Positions 1 through 6,802 of a DNA stretch of 64,000 nucleotides are shown here, one piece after another. Source of the DNA: Ruminococcus flavefaciens 007c (GTDB taxonomy: Bacteria > Bacillota > Clostridia > Oscillospirales > Ruminococcaceae); assembly GCF_000571935.1 (NCBI RefSeq), contig NZ_ATAX01000007.1:48567-112566 (forward strand), given 5' to 3'. The position numbers and the translations under genes are program-made. Numbering within the stretch: the first letter of the stretch is position 1; each line of letters begins with the position of its first letter. Under the pieces are notes generated by a model, which did no database searches, had not been told where the DNA came from, and saw nothing but the letters and a program-made list of their open reading frames with translations.

Positions 1-221
1 ACGTAGACTACCGGAAGCCCAGAAAGGTGGAGATCACATCCTACCCCGATGGCTACGGTCCCGAAGACATAATCTGGACTACAGATGATGAAGATATAGC
101 CGTGATAAATAAAGACGGCATCGTCATTGGAATACAGGAAGGCGGAAGCACACGAATATCAGCAGTGACGAAGGACGGTCTGTATACGCAGAAATGCTTT
201 ATACACGTAAGGAAAGAATGA
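1..221 (+). CDS. C-terminal end of a secreted Ig-like (Big_2) domain protein, partial
   Basis: The reading frame is open from the left edge (first full codon at base 3) to a TGA at 219-221, so this is the 3' end of a longer gene. The visible residues include IIWTTDDEDIAVINKDGIVI, then a Gly-rich turn and a final strand ending in CFIHVRKE. This is the pattern of a bacterial Ig-like group 2 (Big_2/invasin-type) domain: Trp, an Asp/Ser-Asp pair, A-V-I, DG-x-V-x-G, then T-x-I-x-A-x-T-x-DG. Such domains usually act as extracellular spacers in surface proteins. A GTG at 27 is in frame but has no ribosome binding site and lies mid-domain, so it is not the start. The protein's main function lies outside the window. 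Confidence 0.75.
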   Translation, partial: VDYRKPRKVEITSYPDGYGPEDIIWTTDDEDIAVINKDGIVIGIQEGGSTRISAVTKDGLYTQKCFIHVRKE

Positions 222-247
222 TATAGTAAATTATAGATGATAAACTC

Positions 248-285
248 ACAGGCGGACTGCTAAAGGCAGCTCCGCCTGTTTGTAT
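248..285 (+). terminator. Intrinsic terminator after the Big_2 gene
   Basis: Arms ACAGGCGGA (248-256) and TCCGCCTGT (271-279) are perfectly complementary, with a further CTGC/GCAG pairing inside. The stem is followed by a T-rich stretch and sits 27 bases after the stop codon. Confidence 0.75.
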
Positions 286-305
286 TTAAAAGCTGTTTTT
301 TTATA

Positions 306-334
306 TTGTCAAATCCGAAGTAATGTGATAAAAT
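306..334 (+). promoter_or_regulatory. Promoter of the first response regulator operon
   Basis: TTGTCA (306-311) and TAAAAT (329-334) are separated by exactly 17 bases, about 25 bases upstream of the response regulator start codon. Confidence 0.65.
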
Positions 335-358
335 ATAAAAAAACGAACGAGGTGGACC

Positions 359-958
359 ATGAACACTATACTTCTTGCCGAAGATGACGCAACTCTCAGA
401 AAAAACATAGCACTATCCCTTGAAGCCGAGGGCTACAATGTAATTTCAGCCAGTACCGCAGCAGAAGCCGAGGCCTCTGCAAATTCGGCAGATCTTATAA
501 TTCTCGATGTCATGCTTCCCGACGGAAACGGCGTAGAGCTTTGCAGAAAGCTGCGCAGGATCATAAAGGCGCCCATAATATTCCTTACCTCCTGCGATGA
601 CGAAGCCGATATAATCCGCGGTCTCGACAGCGGCGGTGACGATTATATCACAAAGCCCTTCCGCCTGAAGGAGCTGTTTTCACGTATACGCGCCAATCTC
701 CGCCGTATTCCCGATACTCACGAGCTTGATCTTACAGCCGTTGAACAGAAGCTCCTCAGCTATCTCATGCAGAACCGTGAGCAGTATCTCACCCGTGAAC
801 AGATACTGGAATTTCTCTGGGACTCAAAGGGCATATTCGTCAATGACAATACGCTTTCGGTAAATATAAGCAGGCTCCGTGAAAAGCTTAATGAGGCCGA
901 GGGCTGCGGAAAGATAGTAACGAAAAGAGGTATTGGCTACAAATGGACGGATTCGTAA
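359..958 (+). CDS. OmpR/PhoB-family response regulator with shortened linker
   Basis: This 199-residue protein has an N-terminal receiver domain with acidic pair E8/D9-D10, phospho-acceptor Asp50 (ILDVMLPDG) and conserved Lys99 (YITKPF), then a winged-helix DNA-binding domain ending in the usual RGxGY-x-W motif. It is shorter than the usual 220-235 residues: only about 12 residues join the receiver to the first effector helix, so the beta-sheet platform of the OmpR effector domain looks reduced. A ribosome binding site (GAGGTGG) precedes the ATG. The histidine kinase overlaps its 3' end by 16 bases and an ABC exporter follows, an arrangement typical of BceRS-AB or VanRS-like envelope-stress and peptide-resistance modules. 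The inferred role is activating the exporter genes through the repeats at 2172-2187. Confidence 0.9.
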   Translation: MNTILLAEDDATLRKNIALSLEAEGYNVISASTAAEAEASANSADLIILDVMLPDGNGVELCRKLRRIIKAPIIFLTSCDDEADIIRGLDSGGDDYITKPFRLKELFSRIRANLRRIPDTHELDLTAVEQKLLSYLMQNREQYLTREQILEFLWDSKGIFVNDNTLSVNISRLREKLNEAEGCGKIVTKRGIGYKWTDS

Positions 959-2148
959 GAAACGGCTCTATGCGAAGACTGCTGCTGATATTCATATTAC
1001 TCCTTGCACTGTCGGCAGGTCTGTCTTTTCTTATTGCGGATAAATGCGCGGAAAAGATCGTTTCCGCACAGATAGAAGCGGAGCTCTCTGCCATAGGAGG
1101 GGGCAAATTCTCAGCTCTCCCCGATGAGGCGTCAATCGCCGCAGGAGAGGAGATAATGAAGGAATACGGCATAAACCGTGAGCTCGAACCTAAGATAATG
1201 CGCTGCTACAACTCGGTGAGAATGACCGTATTCACCTCTTTATTCGCATTGACGGCGCTTATCTCGGTTTTATGGCTCGTTGTCAGCCTGCGTGAACTCG
1301 CGGCTATATGCCGCGATCTTGAAAGGCTCCGCACCGACTGCATAGCCGCGTCTGACAACAGCGATCACCACATTGGTCTTTACGGACGGGATCTCGATTC
1401 GGTAAGAAGAGTATCCGAGGGAGCAGAGCTGCTTCTGCGCCGTATAAACCATCTCAACTCAAAGCTCAGTCAGGAGCAGAGGTTCCTGCGCACTTTCCTC
1501 ACCGACCTTTCACACCAGATAAAGACATCACTTGCAGTAGTCAGGCTTAATACGGATATGCTCAGCGAGCTGGACAATATCCCCGAGGAAAGACGTCAGC
1601 AACTCTCCGAGGAGATACAGATCAGTCTTGACGCTATGGAACAGCTGGTAATCGAAGCAATCAAGCTTGCCAAGCTGAATGCTGATGCGGTAGAATACCG
1701 TATGGAGGACAACTCACCTGCTGATATATGCAATACTGTGCTGAAACGTCTGGCTCCCATGCTGAGGAAGAATAATATATCTGTCCGCACCGACCTTGAC
1801 AGCAGCGTGAGGCTCATATGCGACAAGGGTTGGCTTTGCGAGGCAGTTGAAAATATCATCAAAAATTCTGCCGATCATTCGGAATGTACAGAGATCTCAG
1901 CAGAAACAAAGAACGATCCCCTGATGATCACTATTGCCCTCTCCGACAACGGCAAGGGTATTCCTCAGAGCGATATACCAAAGCTTTTCGAGCGCTTCTC
2001 ATCGGGCTCAAACGACAGGACCATGTACAGCTCGGGACTGGGTATGTCCATTGCCCATAGGATAGTAACGGACAACGGCGGCGAGATACTTGTATACTCC
2101 GAGGAGAGCAAGGGTACGAGATTTGAACTTGTATTTCTGAAAAACTGA
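943..2148 (+). CDS. Sensor histidine kinase, two transmembrane segments
   Basis: This is a 401-residue membrane kinase partner of the preceding regulator. Residues about 11-31 and 92-115 form two membrane segments flanking an extracytoplasmic loop of about 60 residues. The H-box contains His191 in LSHQIKTSL, where the usual Pro after Lys-Thr is Ser. The ATPase domain has an N-box (EAVENIIKNSADH, about 300-312), a G1 box (DNGKGIP), an F box (LFERF) and a G2 box (SSGLGMSIAHR). The first ATG overlaps the regulator gene; a second in-frame ATG at 970 (residue 10) is possible, but the AGAGG at 926-930 favours 943. The ligand is not identifiable. By gene order it probably senses a compound handled by the downstream exporter. 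Confidence 0.9.
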   Translation: MDGFVRNGSMRRLLLIFILLLALSAGLSFLIADKCAEKIVSAQIEAELSAIGGGKFSALPDEASIAAGEEIMKEYGINRELEPKIMRCYNSVRMTVFTSLFALTALISVLWLVVSLRELAAICRDLERLRTDCIAASDNSDHHIGLYGRDLDSVRRVSEGAELLLRRINHLNSKLSQEQRFLRTFLTDLSHQIKTSLAVVRLNTDMLSELDNIPEERRQQLSEEIQISLDAMEQLVIEAIKLAKLNADAVEYRMEDNSPADICNTVLKRLAPMLRKNNISVRTDLDSSVRLICDKGWLCEAVENIIKNSADHSECTEISAETKNDPLMITIALSDNGKGIPQSDIPKLFERFSSGSNDRTMYSSGLGMSIAHRIVTDNGGEILVYSEESKGTRFELVFLKN

Positions 2149-2171
2149 GATTTTTTCTCGGTTTTTCTTTT

Positions 2172-2204
2172 TGTAACTTTAATGTAAGATTGACCTGTTA
2201 TCAT
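2172..2204 (+). promoter_or_regulatory. Direct-repeat response-regulator site and -10 of the ABC exporter promoter
   Basis: TGTAA occurs at 2172-2176 and again at 2183-2187, exactly 11 bp apart, each followed by a purine-rich or T-rich tail. A -10-like TATCAT (2199-2204) lies about 10 bp downstream and no good -35 hexamer is present at the expected place. This is the layout of promoters in which an OmpR/PhoB-family dimer binds tandem repeats in place of the -35 box. Confidence 0.55.
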
Positions 2205-2235
2205 ATAGCCAGTAGATAAGAACGGAGGTCTTATT

Positions 2236-2910
2236 ATGGAAAACGAAATCATACTTAAAACAGAAAAACTGACAAAGCAGTACGGCGAAGGCGAAAATGC
2301 GCTCCTTGCTATCAATAATATAGACCTTGAAGTGCGCAAGGGCGAGTTCATAGCCATAACAGGCGAAAGCGGCAGCGGCAAGACCACCCTGCTCAACTGC
2401 ATAGGCTCTCTTGACCGCCCCACCAGCGGAAGCATATTCTTCGGCAGTAAGGACATAACAAAGCTGAACGACAATGCTCTCTCAGCTTACCGCCGCAGGA
2501 GCATCGGCTTTATTTTCCAGGCTTTCAACCTTATTCCCGTACTCAATGTGGAAGAAAACATCGTTCTCCCGCTCAATCTTGACAATACTTCCCCCGACAA
2601 GGAGTACCTTGAGGAGCTCCTGAAGCTTACGGGGCTCGACAAGAAGCGTACCTCCTTCCCCCATGAGCTTTCGGGCGGTCAGCAGCAGCGTGTAGCCTTT
2701 GCCCGTGCATTGATACACAAGCCGCAGATCATACTGGCTGACGAGCCCACAGGAAACCTCGACAGCAAAAACAGCCGCGAGATAATATCCATACTTAAAA
2801 ACTCCATAAAGAAGTACGATCAGACGCTCATACTCATCACCCATGACGGCAGCATAGCTGCACAGGCAGACCGTATCTGCCGTATAACCGACGGTGTTCT
2901 CAGCGAATAA
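2236..2910 (+). CDS. ABC transporter ATP-binding protein (MacB/LolD/BceA type)
   Basis: This 224-residue ATPase has Walker A GESGSGKT (43-50), a Q-loop in FIFQAFNLIPVLNVEENI, the signature LSGGQQQR, Walker B IILADEP and a switch histidine in LITHD. Its length and motifs match the ATPases that pair with FtsX-type permeases rather than importers. A strong AACGGAGG ribosome binding site precedes the ATG. The permease begins 12 bases after the stop codon, so the two form one transcription unit. It is expected to power export or displacement of a peptide, lipid or antibiotic by the downstream permease. Confidence 0.93.
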   Translation: MENEIILKTEKLTKQYGEGENALLAINNIDLEVRKGEFIAITGESGSGKTTLLNCIGSLDRPTSGSIFFGSKDITKLNDNALSAYRRRSIGFIFQAFNLIPVLNVEENIVLPLNLDNTSPDKEYLEELLKLTGLDKKRTSFPHELSGGQQQRVAFARALIHKPQIILADEPTGNLDSKNSREIISILKNSIKKYDQTLILITHDGSIAAQADRICRITDGVLSE

Positions 2911-2922
2911 GGAGGTGAGGGC

Positions 2923-5676
2923 ATGAAACATCTCATATCGCTTTCTCTGAAGTATATACGCCGCCAGAAGCTGCGTACCTTCCTCACTTTCACGTGCATA
3001 ATGCTCTCGGCTTTCATACTGGCAACGGTATGCACCTACGGAAGCAGCATATATTCTACCGTTTACAACTATCTCGTCTACGAACGAGGTACATGGGAGG
3101 TAGAGATAACCTCATGGATAGAGCGTTCAAAGGATCCCGAAAAGGCCATAGATAAAGCTGAAAACCATCCCTCAGTTGACGATTACCTGCTGGAAACATG
3201 GGCAACCTATGAGGTCAGATCGGAATCTCCGGCGGGGATGGGACTGATTGAAATATCCGACGGCAAAAAAACTTTAAGAGTAAACGGACTGACATTATCG
3301 GGAAAGGAAGGAAATCCCGAGCTCGAAAATGAATTTACTACGGGCCCGACCATACTTCCCCAAAACACTGCCGCGGAAGGCTGCTATTTCCCCGTCAGCA
3401 TAAAGGATATGGGCTATTCCGAAGGTGATACCATAACCCTCACCTTTCGTCCCGCCACCGCAAAGCTGGACGAGAACAGCGAGATAATGAAGTCCATCCG
3501 CAAAGAACTCAAGGAAAAGAACGGTACAGAGCTTACAAGCACCGACGAAGGCTTTGATGAGCTGGACGAAAAAACAAAAAGTAAAGCTCAAAGCACGTCA
3601 ATCGATATGCTTCTCAGGTTCAGAGGTCTGACTCTGGAACAATACCCTCTTACGGATATAGAATACGGCGAACCTGTGGAATATACCTTTAAGATCGCAG
3701 GCTTTTCAAACACATACCGATCTATGTATGACTGGTTCGTAATATCTAATTTAACCGCCGATATGTCAGAACTTCATGAGAAAAATCCAGGTATCTTCGC
3801 TGACAAAGGAAAACGCTTCTTTATCCGTGTCATAGACAATTACGACTATGACGAAGCACTGAAGCTCCTGTTCACCGACCTCGGCCACGATTATGACAAG
3901 GACTTCTATGACAGCTATGATTATCCTCATCCTGAAAATGACGACCTTCTCGGACTTGAATGGAAGAGCCCGTATGCGATATACAGCATACTCCCCTCTT
4001 ATATAATCCCCATGCTCATCATACTTATAGTAGCATGGTTCATTGCCCGTTTTATCATCGACAATGCCTTCGAGATGGCAGTTCAGGAAAGAAGCACTCA
4101 CTTTGCGTCTCTGCGAATAATAGGTGCATCCAAGGGACAGATCGCGGCAGTAGTGCTCACAGAAGCGTTGTTCTACTGCTTTACAGCCATACCCCTGGGA
4201 ATAATAACGGCTGTTATCATATGCCGTACCACATTCAATTCCCTGCGCAGAGTCGGACTGAGTATGTTTGAATTCTCGGCAAATCCCTATTTCATAGGTA
4301 TTGCCGCAGCATTATGCTTTATTGCCATAATAATCTCTGCTTACACCTCGGCAATGTGGGCTTCAAGGAAGCTTTCCCCTGCCGAAGCGCTCAACTTCGG
4401 CAAGCCCAGGAGCAAAAAGCGGAAGCTCCGCAGATACAGGTCAAAGCTGGATCTCAGCTCAGGAAAGTTCCTGCGCAGATATACGCGGAAGAACATAATG
4501 GCCTCAAAAAGCCGCTTCATAATCTCTACAATAACCATGACTCTCGGCGTGGTCATGTTTACCCTTTCCATACTGCTGAGCAGCTTTGTCAAATCAGGCA
4601 TTGACCGCTACAGAAACAATGATTACCTTGATTACAGAATAGATTATTATTACCCGTCCGACACAGACGATCTTCTCGGTGAAGCCGAAGAATACTTCGG
4701 TAACAAGGAGATATTCTCATTCTGCTATATCAGCTGCTATAATTCCACAACGATCATGGGAGCAGAAAATTCAGATCAGATAAATGACGAAATTCTGCGC
4801 AACCAGATCGAAAACGTACATAATATCAATGTATACGCCATAAATGAAGACCTGTACAAAAAATACTTCATCGAAGAAATAACAGGCATAGACTATGCTC
4901 AGTTCAGAGACGAAAAGCTCGCATTTATCAGCAGAAGCAATATTGCCCATAACATTGATACAATGCAGCCCTATGAAGCAAGACCGCGCTCATTTGACCG
5001 GTTTGAACGTGCTTTGCGTCTGAATACGCTGACAGACTTTGATGCTGACATAATCGGAGTTATTTCAAGCCCCATACAGCTTGACGGCTGTGTGGTCATC
5101 CCCTCTGAAAACGCCATGAGTATTCTCAGCCTCGGCTTTGATATTGAACTTCAGGTAAACGGCAGGGAGCAATATGAGGAAGCACAGGCTATTATGGACA
5201 AATTCCTGGATAATGCTTATTATTCTTCATATCAGAATATGTACATGAACGGGACCGGCGTAAACGAGTTCATAAAAGCCATAATAAAGATAGTTCTTGT
5301 ATTCCTTGTATCCATATGGCTGGTAGGTATACTCTCCATGATAAACTCGGTCAATACCAGCGTTCTCAACAGGAGCCGCGAGCTGATGATGCTGAGAAGT
5401 GTGGGAATGACAAGGAAACAGCTCAGGAACAGCGTGATACTCGAAACGCTGATGTTCTCCGCAGCAGCTGCCATACTCGGAACAGCCATAGGAGTAGGAG
5501 GCTTCCTGTTCTTTATAATCGTTCTTACAAAACAGGGCTCACTGCTGATAATAAGCACTGTCATCATAGTAGCTGTGCTCTCAGTCGTACTCAACATAAT
5601 CATAGCTCTGGCAGCAGCCTTACCGGCTGTAAAAAGTCTCGGAAAGGTCGAATCCATTGCACAGGCTTCCATATGA
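2923..5676 (+). CDS. FtsX/MacB-type ABC transporter permease
   Basis: This 917-residue permease has an N-terminal membrane segment (about 17-41), a large extracytoplasmic domain (about 45-350), a first FtsX core with three membrane helices (about 355-475, including the cytoplasmic LRIIGASKGQI loop), another membrane helix near 530 followed by a second extracellular domain, and a second FtsX core at the C-terminus with LRSVGMTRKQLRNSVILE. The duplicated coupling loops are typical of single-chain permeases with two FtsX units. It follows the ATPase with an AAGGAGGTGAG ribosome binding site. Linked to a two-component system, it most likely belongs to a peptide-sensing or peptide-resistance module. 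The substrate is unknown, and the size is closer to generic Firmicutes FtsX exporters than to classical BceB (about 650 residues). Confidence 0.9.
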   Translation: MKHLISLSLKYIRRQKLRTFLTFTCIMLSAFILATVCTYGSSIYSTVYNYLVYERGTWEVEITSWIERSKDPEKAIDKAENHPSVDDYLLETWATYEVRSESPAGMGLIEISDGKKTLRVNGLTLSGKEGNPELENEFTTGPTILPQNTAAEGCYFPVSIKDMGYSEGDTITLTFRPATAKLDENSEIMKSIRKELKEKNGTELTSTDEGFDELDEKTKSKAQSTSIDMLLRFRGLTLEQYPLTDIEYGEPVEYTFKIAGFSNTYRSMYDWFVISNLTADMSELHEKNPGIFADKGKRFFIRVIDNYDYDEALKLLFTDLGHDYDKDFYDSYDYPHPENDDLLGLEWKSPYAIYSILPSYIIPMLIILIVAWFIARFIIDNAFEMAVQERSTHFASLRIIGASKGQIAAVVLTEALFYCFTAIPLGIITAVIICRTTFNSLRRVGLSMFEFSANPYFIGIAAALCFIAIIISAYTSAMWASRKLSPAEALNFGKPRSKKRKLRRYRSKLDLSSGKFLRRYTRKNIMASKSRFIISTITMTLGVVMFTLSILLSSFVKSGIDRYRNNDYLDYRIDYYYPSDTDDLLGEAEEYFGNKEIFSFCYISCYNSTTIMGAENSDQINDEILRNQIENVHNINVYAINEDLYKKYFIEEITGIDYAQFRDEKLAFISRSNIAHNIDTMQPYEARPRSFDRFERALRLNTLTDFDADIIGVISSPIQLDGCVVIPSENAMSILSLGFDIELQVNGREQYEEAQAIMDKFLDNAYYSSYQNMYMNGTGVNEFIKAIIKIVLVFLVSIWLVGILSMINSVNTSVLNRSRELMMLRSVGMTRKQLRNSVILETLMFSAAAAILGTAIGVGGFLFFIIVLTKQGSLLIISTVIIVAVLSVVLNIIIALAAALPAVKSLGKVESIAQASI

Positions 5677-5682
5677 TATAAC

Positions 5683-5720
5683 AAAAAGCTCACGGACGTT
5701 CTCCACTCCGTGAGCTTTTT
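5683..5720. terminator. Bidirectional terminator between convergent genes
   Basis: The 14-bp arms AAAAAGCTCACGGA (5683-5696) and TCCGTGAGCTTTTT (5707-5720) are perfectly complementary. The A/T ends give a U-tract in both directions, serving the permease gene on the plus strand and the kinase gene ending at 5724 on the minus strand. Confidence 0.9.
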
Positions 5721-5723
5721 ATT

Positions 5724-6623
5724 TCAGAGCTGCTTCATAAGCTCGTCTATAAGTTCCTTCTTTGCCAGTCCTTCAGAAAATGTGGTAGCTCCTCCGCAGG
5801 CTGTTCCAAGCTTCAGGGCATATCCGAAGTCGCCTTTCTCACAGCCCGCCACAAAGCCTGCCAGCATAGAGTCGCCTGCTCCTACCGAATTCTTCACTAA
5901 GCCCCTGCATACGCCGCACTCATAGAGCTTTCCGTTCTCATCGAGAAGTATTGCTCCTTTTTCCGCCATTGATACCAGAACGTTCCTTGCCCCCATTTCC
6001 CTGAGCTTTGCAGCATATTCAGCGGCTTCCTCATGAGTATTTACGGAAACTCCGAATATCTCGCCCAGCTCATGATTATTTGGCTTTATAAGGAAGGGAT
6101 GATATTTCAGGACATTGATGAGAAGGTCGTTCGTGGCGTCCACCACCGTCTTAATGTCCCTTCCCGAGAGCCTTTCCAGTATCTTTTCGTAAATATCCGA
6201 AGGAAGGCTCTGAGGTATGCTTCCCGCAAGTATTAGTATATCACCGTCCGAAAGCCTGTCCAGCTTGCCGAACAGCTTTTCCAGAGCATCGGCGTCAATA
6301 TCGGGCCCCTGACCGTTTATCTCCGTTTCCTCGTCAGCCTTTATCTTGACATTGATACGTGAATTGCCGTGTCCGAGTCTTACAAAATCCGCTTCGATAC
6401 CCATTGCACATACGCCCTGATCGATGGCCTTGCCCGTAAAGCCTGCCGTAAAGCCCATGGTCTTTGAGGTAACTCCCAGCTCTCTTAAAACTATGGATAC
6501 GTTTATGCCCTTGCCGCCAAAGTATATCTCCTCACGGGAGGAACGGTTAACGCTTCCCCAGTTCATGCCGTTTGTATGAACGACATAGTCGATAGCGGGA
6601 TTAAAAGTCACTGTATATATCAT
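5724..6623 (-). CDS. fruK: PfkB-family sugar kinase, probably 1-phosphofructokinase
   Basis: This 299-residue protein belongs to the PfkB/ribokinase family. It starts with the fructose-1-phosphate kinase hallmark MIYTVTFNPAID, has GGKGINVS (36-43) for the sugar site, and carries the catalytic motif NSVGAGDSMLAGF (Asp general base) near residue 250. Family members phosphorylate fructose-1-phosphate to fructose-1,6-bisphosphate, or tagatose-6-phosphate in the LacC branch. No PTS permease or fruR-type regulator is adjacent, so the substrate is less certain than in a fru operon. It has its own promoter (6671-6699) and shares the terminator at 5683-5720, so it is probably monocistronic. A GAAGGAG site precedes the ATG. 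Confidence 0.85.
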   Translation of the reverse strand: MIYTVTFNPAIDYVVHTNGMNWGSVNRSSREEIYFGGKGINVSIVLRELGVTSKTMGFTAGFTGKAIDQGVCAMGIEADFVRLGHGNSRINVKIKADEETEINGQGPDIDADALEKLFGKLDRLSDGDILILAGSIPQSLPSDIYEKILERLSGRDIKTVVDATNDLLINVLKYHPFLIKPNNHELGEIFGVSVNTHEEAAEYAAKLREMGARNVLVSMAEKGAILLDENGKLYECGVCRGLVKNSVGAGDSMLAGFVAGCEKGDFGYALKLGTACGGATTFSEGLAKKELIDELMKQL

Positions 6624-6670
6624 TTCATTTTCTCCTTCTGCTTTCTGACATCTTGATTTCCTGTATACTA

Positions 6671-6699
6671 ATTATATAACCTGAACAGAAAAAAATCAA
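6671..6699 (-). promoter_or_regulatory. Promoter of the fruK-like gene
   Basis: Read on the minus strand, TTGATT (6694-6699) and a perfect TATAAT (6671-6676) are 17 bases apart, about 50 bases upstream of the start codon. Confidence 0.7.
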
Positions 6700-6735
6700 G
6701 CTTTCTTTTTATGCACTCCTCCGCGCTGTACTGAA

Positions 6736-6769
6736 AAAAGCTCCGATGAATATATACATCGGAGCTTTT
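6736..6769 (-). terminator. Terminator of the GH9 gene
   Basis: Perfect 13-bp arms AAAAGCTCCGATG (6736-6748) and CATCGGAGCTTTT (6757-6769) lie 34 bases past the GH9 stop codon. The minus strand reads into a T-tract. Confidence 0.85.
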
Positions 6770-6802
6770 CTGTTATGATAATTTATGAGAACTTTCTTCG
6801 GC

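Noticed and set aside
27..221. A complete 64-residue gene starting at GTG 27
   Set aside because: There is no ribosome binding site, the frame is open to the left edge, and the start would cut into an Ig-like domain.
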